A DNA stretch of 33,227 nucleotides from JAAZGD01 sp964489555 (GCA_964489555.1 CAZAZF010000015.1:1-33227); one strand, 5' to 3'; shown: positions 15,831 to 23,879, numbered from the stretch's first letter. The notes: generated from the letters alone by a model not told the origin. Program-made: numbers and translations.

Positions 15831-16421
15831 ATGAGCAGCAGGTTGAGAGGAAATAAAAAAGATATTGGCATTCAAGGGATTACATTGATTCCACTATTCA
15901 CGGCATTGATTACAGTAGGGGCTTATGTGCGGATTCCCACTCCCTTGGTACCCATTACATTCCAGGTGTTTTTCGTGGTGTTGGCAGGCTTGTTGTTAGG
16001 ACCTCGTTGGGGCGGATACAGTGCCTTGCTTTACCTATTATTGGGGTTATTTGGGGTGCCGGTATTTACAGAAGGTGGTGGCTTTGGATACATATTTAGA
16101 CCGACTTTCGGCTATATCATCGGGTTTTGTTTTGGTGCCTATGCCACAGGCAAAATTGCCTGGTCGAGGGAATCGAATTACAAAGTTTCCTCCAAACGGT
16201 TGCTTCTGGCTGTTGGAATAGGGGTTTTGATTATTTATGTCATGGGTGCTGCATATTTTTATTTGATTTCAAACTATGTGATTCATATGCCCATTGGGAT
16301 TGGTGCATTGTTTCTTTATTGTTTTGCCATGGTTATTCCCGGGGATGCCATTACCGGAGTACTGGCTGCCATCTTAGCGAAGCGATTGATGCCGGTCATT
16401 CGAAAAGTGAGAGAGGGGTAG
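15831..16421 (+). CDS. bioY: Biotin transporter substrate-binding component BioY
   Basis: A 196-residue membrane protein, the S component of an ECF-type biotin importer. Six hydrophobic segments are visible, with the family hallmarks RIPTPLVPITFQVFFVVLAGL, GPRWG and FTEGGGFGYIFRPTFGYIIGF. The ATG follows GGGAGAAGGA. It lies between birA and a dehydrogenase gene, spaced 18 bp and 5 bp. No ECF ATPase or T component is nearby, so it would use shared EcfAAT from elsewhere or work alone as some BioY proteins do. Confidence 0.95.
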   Translation: MSSRLRGNKKDIGIQGITLIPLFTALITVGAYVRIPTPLVPITFQVFFVVLAGLLLGPRWGGYSALLYLLLGLFGVPVFTEGGGFGYIFRPTFGYIIGFCFGAYATGKIAWSRESNYKVSSKRLLLAVGIGVLIIYVMGAAYFYLISNYVIHMPIGIGALFLYCFAMVIPGDAITGVLAAILAKRLMPVIRKVREG

Positions 16422-16426
16422 AAGAT

Positions 16427-17344
16427 ATGAAATTAGTGATATTGGATGGATACACCACCAACCCTGGGGACTTATCATGGGATTCATTTCAGGAAGAAGG
16501 AGAGTTGGTTGATTATGATCGTTCAAGCAGAGAGGAAGCCATTGAGAGAATGTCAGATGCAGATGCGGTATGGGTAAATGGAGTGGCTTTGGATCGTGAG
16601 ATGATGCAGAAAGCGAAAGAGCTGAAATACATCGGAATACTGTGCACCGGATATAACCATGTGGACCTGGAAGGCGCAGCTGAACAGCATATTGCGGTAA
16701 CCAATGTGCCGTGTTATGCGGAGGATGCGGTGGCGCAACATACCATAGCGCTTTTGTTGGAACTGACAAACCAAGTGGGGTTCCACAACAAGAGGGTGCA
16801 AGAAGGTGTTTGGTCAGACTCAAAAGATGACTGCTTCTGGGAGCGTTCATTGTCTCTGTTGAGCGGTAAGACTATGGGAATCGTGGGGTATGGAACCATT
16901 GGGAAGAGAGTGGCAAAGATAGCGGAAGCGTTGGGAATGAATGTGGTATTATATCGAGCCAATCCTGAAAAGACCATAGCAGCAGATGTGGTGACACTTC
17001 ACTGCCCATTAACAGAAGAAAATAGAAAAATGGTGAATCGGGAATTTCTTTTAAAAATGAAAAAAGACGCTTTTCTGATCAACACCGCGAGAGGGGGGTT
17101 GATTGACGAAGACGCCTTGGCCGAAGCTTTAAAGAGTGGCGGAATCAGAGGAGCTGCCATCGACGTGCTCACAGTGGAACCACCGAAGAAGGAAGAGGGG
17201 AGCCCTTTAATGGGTCTACCTAATTGTATCATTACACCGCATCATGCCTGGGTCCCCTTGGAAACCCGGAAAAAACTGATGGATGAAGCATTGGAAAATT
17301 GGAAGGCCTATCTTCGAGGAGAGAAAAGAAACCGATTGGTCTAA
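16427..17344 (+). CDS. D-2-hydroxyacid dehydrogenase with a shortened Rossmann segment
   Basis: 305 residues from the ATG at 16427 (GAGAGGGG upstream, five bases after bioY). An open frame extends 100 codons upstream but only as a shadow of bioY. It shows the NAD-binding GIVGYGTIGKRVA, catalytic Arg in NTARGG, Glu in DVLTVEPP, and His in ITPHHAW, as in NAD-dependent 2-hydroxyacid dehydrogenases (glycerate or hydroxypyruvate reductase-like). The stretch after GMNVVLYR passes almost directly to AADVVTLHCPL: the usual ~15-20-residue segment with the LDELLxxSD helix is missing. Substrate is not certain. Its stop codon overlaps that of the convergent phoU gene. Confidence 0.88.
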   Translation: MKLVILDGYTTNPGDLSWDSFQEEGELVDYDRSSREEAIERMSDADAVWVNGVALDREMMQKAKELKYIGILCTGYNHVDLEGAAEQHIAVTNVPCYAEDAVAQHTIALLLELTNQVGFHNKRVQEGVWSDSKDDCFWERSLSLLSGKTMGIVGYGTIGKRVAKIAEALGMNVVLYRANPEKTIAADVVTLHCPLTEENRKMVNREFLLKMKKDAFLINTARGGLIDEDALAEALKSGGIRGAAIDVLTVEPPKKEEGSPLMGLPNCIITPHHAWVPLETRKKLMDEALENWKAYLRGEKRNRLV

Positions 17345-17994
17345 TCGATGACATCCTTTTGAACACCAGTGATAGAATATTCTACCCATTCAGCGATGTT
17401 CACCGCGTGGTCTCCGATTCGTTCAAAATACTTGGCAGCCATTAACAAATCCAGACAGGCTCCGCCATCTCCATGATGTCTTTTGATGAGTTGAACTAAA
17501 TCGGCTTTCACTTGATCAAATAGATCATCTACTACATCGTCGTATTCCACAACATATCGAGCCAGGTCCAAATCTTTTTTTACAAAAGAATCAATGGCAT
17601 CGGTAACCATCTTAATGGTTTCTTTGGCCATACGGTTAATGTTGGTCAGGTCTTTGGTTTCATCGGGCCCGATAAACTGAGCTATTTCCGTAATGTCTGC
17701 AGCCTGGTCTCCAATTCGCTCCATGTCCGAAATCATTTTTAGAGCAGAGGAAATCTGTCTTAAATCTCTAGCCACCGGCTGTTGTTGCATAAGCAGCCTC
17801 ATGCAGAGCGTTTCAACATCTCTTTCCTTTTGATCAATCTCTCGATCAATGGCCAGCGCCTTTTCCGCTAAGGTTTTATCTCCGTCCAGAAGGGCCTTTA
17901 CGGAAGCGCCGATAGCTTCTTCACACAAGGCGCCCATTTTTATTAGTTCTTGGTTTAAGAGCTCCAACTGCTCATCAAATCGATTTCTCATCAT
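17341..17994 (-). CDS. phoU: Phosphate transport regulatory protein PhoU
   Basis: A 217-residue all-helical protein made of two three-helix PhoU repeats (~1-110 and ~115-210), with the metal-binding type segments DMERIGDQAADI and YFERIGDHAVNIAEW. PhoU links the Pst importer to phosphate signalling and dampens uptake when phosphate is ample. It is the last gene of pstSCAB-phoU, overlapping pstB by 4 bp. Its stop overlaps that of the opposite-strand dehydrogenase gene, leaving no room for a terminator. Confidence 0.96.
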   Translation of the reverse strand: MMRNRFDEQLELLNQELIKMGALCEEAIGASVKALLDGDKTLAEKALAIDREIDQKERDVETLCMRLLMQQQPVARDLRQISSALKMISDMERIGDQAADITEIAQFIGPDETKDLTNINRMAKETIKMVTDAIDSFVKKDLDLARYVVEYDDVVDDLFDQVKADLVQLIKRHHGDGGACLDLLMAAKYFERIGDHAVNIAEWVEYSITGVQKDVID

Positions 17995-18740
17995 CCAAAC
18001 CTCCCGGTAATATAATCCTCTGTTCTCTTGTCCTTGGGCAAGGAGAATAAGGCTTCTGTGCCCTGGTACTCAATGACCTCTCCTAAAAGGAAGAAGGCGG
18101 TGCTATCGGAAATTCGTGCCGCTTGTTGCATATTGTGGGTAACAATGACGATGGTATACTCTTTCTTTAGTTTTGTCACCAAATCTTCGATCTTCAATGT
18201 GGAAATGGGGTCTAATGCGCTGGTAGGTTCGTCCATTAATAACACTTCCGGCTCTATTGCCAAAGCACGTGCAATGCACACTCTTTGCTGTTGTCCTCCG
18301 GATAGACCCAATGCGCTTTTTTTCAAACGATCTTTTACTTCTTCCCAAATGGCAGCATCCCGCAAGGCTTTTTCTACGATATCATCCAGCCTCCCCTTGT
18401 TTTTGGTCCCATGAGTTCTGGGCCCGTATGCAATATTGTCATAAACCGACATGGGAAATGGATTGGGCTTCTGGAAAACCATGCCTACTCGCTTTCGCAA
18501 ATGATTGATATCCATATTACCATAAATTTCTTCCTGGTCCAATAAAACCTTGCCGGTGATGCGACAGCCTTCTATTAAATCATTCATTCGGTTTAACGTC
18601 TTAAGTAATGTGGATTTGCCACATCCGGACGGGCCGATGAAGGCGGTGATTTGATTTTTTTTAACAGTAAGGTTCACATTTTTTAAAGCCTGAAAGTTTC
18701 CGTAGTAGAGGTTTAAATCATCCATGGTGAATTTGTTCAT
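17991..18740 (-). CDS. pstB: Phosphate import ATP-binding protein PstB
   Basis: A 249-residue ABC ATPase of the phosphate importer. Walker A GPSGCGKST (~residue 33), Q-loop VFQKPNPFPMSVYDNI typical of PstB, signature LSGGQQQR, Walker B VLLMDEPTSALDP and the switch His in VTHNMQQAAR are all intact. Located between pstA and phoU with a 4-bp overlap to phoU. Confidence 0.97.
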   Translation of the reverse strand: MNKFTMDDLNLYYGNFQALKNVNLTVKKNQITAFIGPSGCGKSTLLKTLNRMNDLIEGCRITGKVLLDQEEIYGNMDINHLRKRVGMVFQKPNPFPMSVYDNIAYGPRTHGTKNKGRLDDIVEKALRDAAIWEEVKDRLKKSALGLSGGQQQRVCIARALAIEPEVLLMDEPTSALDPISTLKIEDLVTKLKKEYTIVIVTHNMQQAARISDSTAFFLLGEVIEYQGTEALFSLPKDKRTEDYITGRFG

Positions 18741-18780
18741 TTTCTTTCCTTTCTGAACCTCCCTTTAAAGGTGGGTGTGA

Positions 18781-19644
18781 TTATCCCCGGGTTAATTTTC
18801 TGGCAAGAACAGCGGACAGGGCATTGATTCCTATTACCATAACCAAAAGAACGACCCCAGTGGCATAAGCTTGGTCTGTATACAAGCCTTCATTGCTTAA
18901 AGCGTACATATGAATTGACAATGTGCGGCCGGACCCCATTACATTTTCCGGAATACCGGTAACGGTTCCTGCTGTGTAAATCAAAGCGGCTGTTTCGCCA
19001 GTGATTCGTCCAATCCCCAGGATTACACCAGCCAAAATTCCTGGCATGGCAGAGGGTAATACGATTCGGAAAACCGTTCGTAATTTTCCAGCCCCTAATC
19101 CAAAACTCCCTTCGCGATATATATCAGGAACCGCCATCAGAGCTTCCTCTGTGGTACGGATAATCAGCGGTAGAATCATGATGGATAAGGTAAAAGCTCC
19201 GGCTAGCAGGGAATATCCCCATCCTAAATATATGACGAACAAGAGAAATCCAAACAAGCCGTATACGATGCTGGGAATTCCTGCCAGCGTTTCTGCTGTG
19301 ATGCGGATTAAGCCTACTAGCCGATTGCCCCGGGTGGCGTATTCCACTAAATAAATGGCGGAGCCGATACCGAAGGGAATGGCCAACAGCAAAGCTAGAA
19401 AAGTGACAGTGAGAGTGTTGATAATTGCAGGCATCATAGATACATTCTCTGTGTTATATGTAAATGCGAAAAGCTCGGGTTTTAGAAAAGGGAAACCCTT
19501 TATGAGGATGTACCCGATTAGGAGTATCAGTATGCCCAATGTGATTAGTGTGGCGAGAACGACCAGCACCAATAAAATCAGGGAAAGAGGATTGTTTCGG
19601 TATGCATGAAACTTTTGCCAGATGTTTTGTTGATTAATCTTCAT
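18781..19644 (-). CDS. pstA: Phosphate ABC transporter permease PstA
   Basis: A 287-residue membrane permease with six predicted helices and the ABC permease EAA-type loop around VPDIYREGSFGLGAGKLRTVF. Motifs TAETLAGIPSIVYGLFG and LGIGRITGETAALIYTAG are typical of PstA. The ATG has AAGGAGG upstream and immediately follows the pstC stop codon, so the two permease subunits are translated together. Confidence 0.96.
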   Translation of the reverse strand: MKINQQNIWQKFHAYRNNPLSLILLVLVVLATLITLGILILLIGYILIKGFPFLKPELFAFTYNTENVSMMPAIINTLTVTFLALLLAIPFGIGSAIYLVEYATRGNRLVGLIRITAETLAGIPSIVYGLFGFLLFVIYLGWGYSLLAGAFTLSIMILPLIIRTTEEALMAVPDIYREGSFGLGAGKLRTVFRIVLPSAMPGILAGVILGIGRITGETAALIYTAGTVTGIPENVMGSGRTLSIHMYALSNEGLYTDQAYATGVVLLVMVIGINALSAVLARKLTRG

Positions 19645-20493
19645 TTATAGAATCCTCCTTTTCAATGCGGAAAAGGTTAGGTTGATTATCAGTATAAAAA
19701 CGAACAGTACTACACCGGTGGCAATGAGTGCCTCCCTGTGTAGATCGGCGGCATACCCCATTTCCAAGACAATGTTGGCGGTCATGGTACGTACACCACT
19801 TAGAATACCGTCGGGAATTTTTGCTTGGTTCCCAGCAATCATAATCACAGCCATGGTTTCTCCAATGGCGCGTCCGATTCCCAAAATGGTTCCCGCAAGG
19901 ATTCCTGACTTAGCCGCAGGTACCAGTGCAAAGAATACGCTTCTTTCATGTGTGGCCCCCAACGCCAGAGAACCTTCGTAATAGATATCAGGGACTGCGC
20001 GTATTGCCGCTTCGGACACGGAGATGATGGTGGGAAGAATCATAATTCCTAAAATGATGGAAGCAGTAAGTACTCCCTTGCCGCTACCCCCGAATTGACC
20101 AAATATTAAGGGAACCAAAACCACCATGCCAAAAAAACCATACACAATGGAAGGAATTCCTGCCAGTAAATCGATGGCCGGTTTCAGAAAACGATGTAGC
20201 GAGTCGGGACAAAATTTTGCCATAAAAATGGCGGTTAACACTCCGATGGGTACTCCTAAAATCACGGCTCCGGCAGTAACATAGATACTGCCGATAATCA
20301 TGGGAAAAATTCCAAAAATCTGATTGGTGGGCTGCCAAGTTTTCCCTAGCAAAAATTCCGCTACGCCAATCTTTGTCATACCTGGTATCCCGTTGGCAAA
20401 GAGAAACAGGCAGATCAATGCAACGGAGAAGATGGAGGCCAAGGCCGCCATCAGAAAGACGATATGCATTAATTTTTCGCGAAAAGCTTTCAT
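19645..20493 (-). CDS. pstC: Phosphate ABC transporter permease PstC
   Basis: A 282-residue membrane permease, partner of PstA in the phosphate channel. Motifs LLAGIPSIVYGFFGMVVL, VPDIYYEGSLALGATHERSVF (EAA loop) and LGIGRAIGETMAVIMIAGN are characteristic. Begins 31 bp after the pstS stop codon. Confidence 0.96.
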   Translation of the reverse strand: MKAFREKLMHIVFLMAALASIFSVALICLFLFANGIPGMTKIGVAEFLLGKTWQPTNQIFGIFPMIIGSIYVTAGAVILGVPIGVLTAIFMAKFCPDSLHRFLKPAIDLLAGIPSIVYGFFGMVVLVPLIFGQFGGSGKGVLTASIILGIMILPTIISVSEAAIRAVPDIYYEGSLALGATHERSVFFALVPAAKSGILAGTILGIGRAIGETMAVIMIAGNQAKIPDGILSGVRTMTANIVLEMGYAADLHREALIATGVVLFVFILIINLTFSALKRRIL

Positions 20494-20523
20494 CTTATTC
20501 TCCTATTAATAACAGGCAGGCAT

Positions 20524-21405
20524 CTACAGTTGGGACCAATCGGTGGTTTCTCCTACGAAGATGGACTTTACCTGGTCTTTTGATAACTCAGAGAGGGCGT
20601 TGTTTTTGTGTACGATTACGGCGATACCATCCATTGCGATGACTGTGGGGGTCAATCCCTTTTCCAGTTCGCTGTCCTTAATGGCTCTGGATGCCATGCC
20701 GATGTCACAAATTCCCTCAATGGCGGAGGTCATTCCGGTAGTAGAATCACTTTGCTGTACTTCGATGGTAACATTGGGGTTGATGGCCATATAGGCTTCT
20801 TTTAATGCTTCCATCACGGGAGTCACTGAGGACGATCCTGCGACTACCACTTTACCAGAGGTTGTGCCACCGGTAAAAGCCACGCCGTCTACTGCAGAAA
20901 TGTATCCCTTGCTTTCTACAATCAATTGACCTTCGCTACTTAATATATAGTCAATGAAATCTTGTGCGGCGACGCTTACATCCCCTTTGGTGGCAATGTT
21001 GAAAGGTCGTGCGATTTCATAGCTACCGTTCTTAATGTTATCTACTGTGGCAGCGGCTCCGTTGATGGCCAAGGCTTTTACCGAATCATTTAAGGACCCC
21101 AGGGAAACATATCCGATAGAATTGGGGTTAGCAGATACGGAAGTCAACATTACATTGGTGTTATTGGTAATTTCTGCCTCGATGTAGGTACGGTCTATTT
21201 TTGTTCCATCTTCCTGCTTTTCTTCGATTTCAAAAAGTTCGATAAAAGCACCTCTGGTTCCGGAACCGTCTTCTCTAGACACGACAGATATAGCGGTATT
21301 GGCTGAGTCTTCAGCACCTTCGTTACTTGCACCTCCGCAACCGCTCAATGAACTGATGATTAGAACGATTACCAAAGCAAGAGCCGAGAATTGTCTTAAT
21401 TTCAT
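20524..21405 (-). CDS. pstS: Phosphate-binding lipoprotein PstS, apparently circularly permuted
   Basis: 293 residues from the ATG at 21405, which has AAGGAGG eight bases upstream; the longer frame to 21555 crosses the leader. A lipoprotein signal with lipobox LSGC (~residues 17-24) anchors it outside the membrane. The order of the phosphate-binding halves is reversed: SVVSREDGSGTRGAF and IGYVSLGSLNDSVKAL, normally in the C-terminal half of PstS, come first (residues ~40-170), and VVVAGSSSVTPVMEAL, QQSDSTTGMTSAIEG and DGIAVIVHKNNALSEL, normally the N-terminal half, come last, ending at TTDWSQL. Both phosphate-binding loops (AGSSS, SREDGSGTR) are retained, so binding should be preserved. I recall similar permuted sequences from other Clostridia, unverified here. 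First gene of the operon. Confidence 0.93.
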   Translation of the reverse strand: MKLRQFSALALVIVLIISSLSGCGGASNEGAEDSANTAISVVSREDGSGTRGAFIELFEIEEKQEDGTKIDRTYIEAEITNNTNVMLTSVSANPNSIGYVSLGSLNDSVKALAINGAAATVDNIKNGSYEIARPFNIATKGDVSVAAQDFIDYILSSEGQLIVESKGYISAVDGVAFTGGTTSGKVVVAGSSSVTPVMEALKEAYMAINPNVTIEVQQSDSTTGMTSAIEGICDIGMASRAIKDSELEKGLTPTVIAMDGIAVIVHKNNALSELSKDQVKSIFVGETTDWSQL

Positions 21406-21566
21406 TACATATTCCTCCTTTAATTTTAAATGGTTTCTCATTTTTCTTTCTCCAGATTGATTTCCTTCTCTTTTGAATGGTGTTCTTGGGTTTGAAGTTT
21501 TGAAAAGAGATTCGATTAGGATGTCTTCATTATCCGGCGGTTTTGTTAAGCTCAAAAGAGAGTTTT

Positions 21567-21603
21567 CGTTAAGAGTATGTTAATTGAGTTAAAATCAGGT
21601 TAA
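21567..21603 (-). promoter_or_regulatory. Predicted PhoP/Pho-box array upstream of pstS
   Basis: On the minus strand four TTAAC-type repeats occur: TTAACC (21603-21598), TTAACT (21592-21587), TTAACA (21583-21578) and TTAACG (21572-21567), with start-to-start spacings of 11, 9 and 11 bp. This resembles the Bacillus PhoP consensus of TTAACA repeats separated by about five bases. It lies 162 bp upstream of the pstS start, implying phosphate-starvation induction and a long leader. Confidence 0.65.
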
Positions 21604-21661
21604 TTCCGAGAAGTGGCGGCTGCTTCAAGTGAAAAAAGTAGAAAAAGAGCAGAATTTCAGA

Positions 21662-21699
21662 TATAATAGTCCAAGGTGGAGAGGGCGGAGGCCCTTTTT
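21662..21699 (+). promoter_or_regulatory. -10 element and leader hairpin upstream of the thioesterase gene
   Basis: TATAAT at 21662-21667 has only a weak -35 (TAGAAA at 21639-21644, spacer 17). Just downstream, GGGC (21683-21686) and GCCC (21691-21694) form a small hairpin followed by TTTTT (21695-21699), with AAGGT/ACCTT able to extend it. It could be an attenuator in the leader or a weak terminator. The gap 21406-21756 otherwise holds the pstS leader and Pho-box-like repeats. Confidence 0.4.
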
Positions 21700-21756
21700 A
21701 CCTTTGACAATCAAATCATAATAATCTTTACGGAAATATAGTGAGGAGGCTACTGG

Positions 21757-22269
21757 ATGAGTTCTGAGGAAAGAATGAAACAGTATTTTGAAAAGACCCT
21801 ATATGAAAACAATGTTGAGCAGAGGGATCGCATTAATGGCATGATGAAGAGTCGGATTGAGAGCCATTCTTTTGAAAATCAAACTGTGACCTTTCGATTC
21901 CCGTTGATGCCATGGCAAGCCAATAGGGCCGGGTTTTTACAGGGGGGATTGGTGGCCGTTGCTTTTGACATTACCGTGTCCGCTTTGGCCCGGTTTTATA
22001 CGGATTCTCAATACATTCCTACTCTAAGTTTGGATATTAGTTATCTGAAACCCATCCCTTTGGAAGAGGACCTTTTAGTTACAGCAAAGGTGGTTTCCTT
22101 GGGAAAAAGAGTGTCCCACTATGGGCTGGAAGGAAGAAGTTCCAAAACCGGGAAGCAAGTGGCCAGTGGTACGGCAGTCTATTTGAAGGCAGATTCAACG
22201 ATAAAGAGTTCAGAGAAACCCAATACAGGAACATTAAGGCAAATATTAAATGATAGCGACCGATTATAG
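21757..22269 (+). CDS. PaaI-family hotdog thioesterase
   Basis: A 170-residue hotdog-fold protein. The central helix region NRAGFLQGGLVAVAFDITVSA matches the PaaI/acyl-CoA thioesterase signature, with Gln where many members have His before GG; the sheet segment TLSLDISYLKPIPLEEDLLVTAKVV is typical. It probably hydrolyses an acyl-CoA thioester; substrate unknown. The ATG has GAGGAGG upstream. It precedes moaA by 12 bp, so the two are probably co-transcribed, although no functional link with molybdopterin synthesis is evident. Confidence 0.85.
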   Translation: MSSEERMKQYFEKTLYENNVEQRDRINGMMKSRIESHSFENQTVTFRFPLMPWQANRAGFLQGGLVAVAFDITVSALARFYTDSQYIPTLSLDISYLKPIPLEEDLLVTAKVVSLGKRVSHYGLEGRSSKTGKQVASGTAVYLKADSTIKSSEKPNTGTLRQILNDSDRL

Positions 22270-22281
22270 AAAGGACAGGAA

Positions 22282-23265
22282 ATGATTGATCATTATGGAC
22301 GGGAGATCCAATACATGCGACTTTCTATAACGGACAAATGCAATTATCGGTGTTTATACTGTATGCCGGAAGAAGGAATTCCCGATGTGGGCCATGAAAA
22401 TGTTTTGCGTTATGAAGAGCTGGAAACCATCGTAGGAGCGGCTACTGAATTGGGAATCAAAAAATTTCGCCTAACCGGAGGAGAACCTCTGGTTCGAAAA
22501 GGGATTGTAGATTTTGTTCGAAGGCTCAAGGAGATTTCAGGGGTGGAGCAATTGACCATGACCACCAACGGTGCTTTGTTGGGGGATTTGGCTTTGCCAT
22601 TGAAAAGAGCTGGACTGGACCGTGTTAACATTAGTTTGGATTCATTGAGGCATAGTCGGTTTCGTGAGATTACCCGGTTAGGAAATTTAGATGATGTATA
22701 CGCAGGAATCAATGCCGCCACGGAAGCGGGTTTGACTCCGATCAAGCTTAATGTAGTTGTTATGAAAGGGATGAATGATGACGAAATTATTGATTTCGTT
22801 CAGTTGACAATGCAGCATCCTTTTGAAGTACGTTTCATCGAGCTAATGCCTTTTTCAGGCAATGAATCCATTTCCGGAAGATATATATCCAGAGAGGAAA
22901 TGCTGGAAAAATTACCGGCCTTACGGCCATTAACGGTTCCTTTGGAAGAATCGGGGGTGGCGGAGTTATATACTTATCCGGGTGCCCGAGGGCAAATTGG
23001 ATTCATTAGCCCTTTAAGCCATTGCTTTTGCAGTACTTGCAACAAGGTGCGCGTTACATCGGACGGTAAATTGAAAACATGCTTGCATTCCAACCAGGAA
23101 TATGACTTGAAGACAGCATTACGAATTGAGGAAAAAAAAGGAATGACAAGAAAAGATGCGGTTAAGAAAGCTATTCAAGAAGGGGTTTTAGCCAAGGAGG
23201 AACGCCATCATCTGGTACCAGGGCAAAAATCTGTTGACCGCAACATGAATAAGATTGGAGGATAA
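22282..23265 (+). CDS. moaA: GTP 3',8-cyclase MoaA
   Basis: A 327-residue radical SAM enzyme catalysing the first step of molybdenum cofactor synthesis with MoaC. The N-terminal cluster motif is CNYRCLYC (residues ~20-27), followed by RLTGGEPL and the SAM-domain NISLDSL. The C-terminal substrate-binding cluster is CFCSTCNKVRVTSDGKLKTC, and the protein ends in IGG, the conserved C-terminal di-glycine that reaches into the active site. moaC follows after 6 bp. Confidence 0.96.
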   Translation: MIDHYGREIQYMRLSITDKCNYRCLYCMPEEGIPDVGHENVLRYEELETIVGAATELGIKKFRLTGGEPLVRKGIVDFVRRLKEISGVEQLTMTTNGALLGDLALPLKRAGLDRVNISLDSLRHSRFREITRLGNLDDVYAGINAATEAGLTPIKLNVVVMKGMNDDEIIDFVQLTMQHPFEVRFIELMPFSGNESISGRYISREEMLEKLPALRPLTVPLEESGVAELYTYPGARGQIGFISPLSHCFCSTCNKVRVTSDGKLKTCLHSNQEYDLKTALRIEEKKGMTRKDAVKKAIQEGVLAKEERHHLVPGQKSVDRNMNKIGG

Positions 23266-23271
23266 AAAGTG

Positions 23272-23751
23272 ATGGAATTTACACATTTGGATGCCCAAGG
23301 AAGACCGAAGATGGTGGATGTGACACCTAAGGAAGAGTCCCGGCGGCTGGCAGTAGCAAAGGGCACTATTCAAATGAAACCCTCCACTTTAGAGCGAATT
23401 ATCCAAGGGAATCTGAAAAAGGGAGATGTGTTATCTGTGGCCCAAACAGCAGGTATTATGGCTGTAAAAAAGACATGGGAAGCTATTCCCATGTGCCATA
23501 ACATTCCCATAACCGGTGTGGAAATGGAGTTGGAACCTGATGAAGAGACCTCGGCCATTCATATAACCGTAACAGCTGTGACTTATGGAAAAACCGGCAT
23601 CGAAATGGAAGCGCTTCATGGGGTGGCTGTGGCTGCTTTGACCATCTACGATATGTGCAAAGCCATTGACCGGAGTATGAAAATTATGGAGATTCGTCTC
23701 GTAGAAAAATCCGGAGGGCAATCCGGAGAATTCAGAGGAGAAGAATATTAA
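23272..23751 (+). CDS. moaC: Cyclic pyranopterin monophosphate synthase MoaC
   Basis: 159 residues from the ATG at 23272; a GTG one codon earlier (23269) is seven bases from GGAGG and is an equally possible start. It converts the MoaA product to cyclic pyranopterin phosphate. Family motifs: GDVLSVAQTAGIMAVKKT, IPMCHNIPITGVEMEL, and TGIEMEALHGVAVAALTIYDMCKAIDR. Only these two early pathway genes are in the window; moaB/mogA, moaDE and moeA must be elsewhere if the pathway is complete. Confidence 0.96.
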   Translation: MEFTHLDAQGRPKMVDVTPKEESRRLAVAKGTIQMKPSTLERIIQGNLKKGDVLSVAQTAGIMAVKKTWEAIPMCHNIPITGVEMELEPDEETSAIHITVTAVTYGKTGIEMEALHGVAVAALTIYDMCKAIDRSMKIMEIRLVEKSGGQSGEFRGEEY

Positions 23752-23757
23752 AATAGG

Positions 23758-23826
23758 GTTTACAAAAGGGGGAAACTTGTGGTATCGTTTCAAAAAACAA
23801 GGGGGAAAGTAGGGTTTTAACCTACT
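23758..23826 (+). promoter_or_regulatory. Structured leader upstream of the carboxyltransferase gene
   Basis: Holds a possible TTTACA (23759) / TATCGT (23783) promoter pair with an 18-base spacer, two GGGGGAAA repeats (about 23768-23775 and 23801-23808), and a hairpin AGTAGG (23808-23813) with CCTACT (23821-23826). GAAAC/GTTTC and CTTGT/ACAAG pairings compete. Role unknown. Confidence 0.35.
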
Positions 23827-23879
23827 GAGAGATCGTGAGAGAATGTAGTAAGCTTACAAGTGAAGGAGGAACACCACCA

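Noticed and set aside
16127..16426. Long N-terminal extension of the dehydrogenase frame
   Set aside because: It overlaps bioY completely in another frame, is Cys/Trp-rich and unrelated to dehydrogenases; the ATG at 16427 has the ribosome binding site and family start.
20524..21405. PstS as a truncated or frameshifted gene
   Set aside because: Both halves of the fold are complete, merely in swapped order, and the reading frame and signal peptide are intact.
21406..21555. Upstream start for pstS
   Set aside because: It would place ~50 non-hydrophobic residues before the lipoprotein signal peptide.
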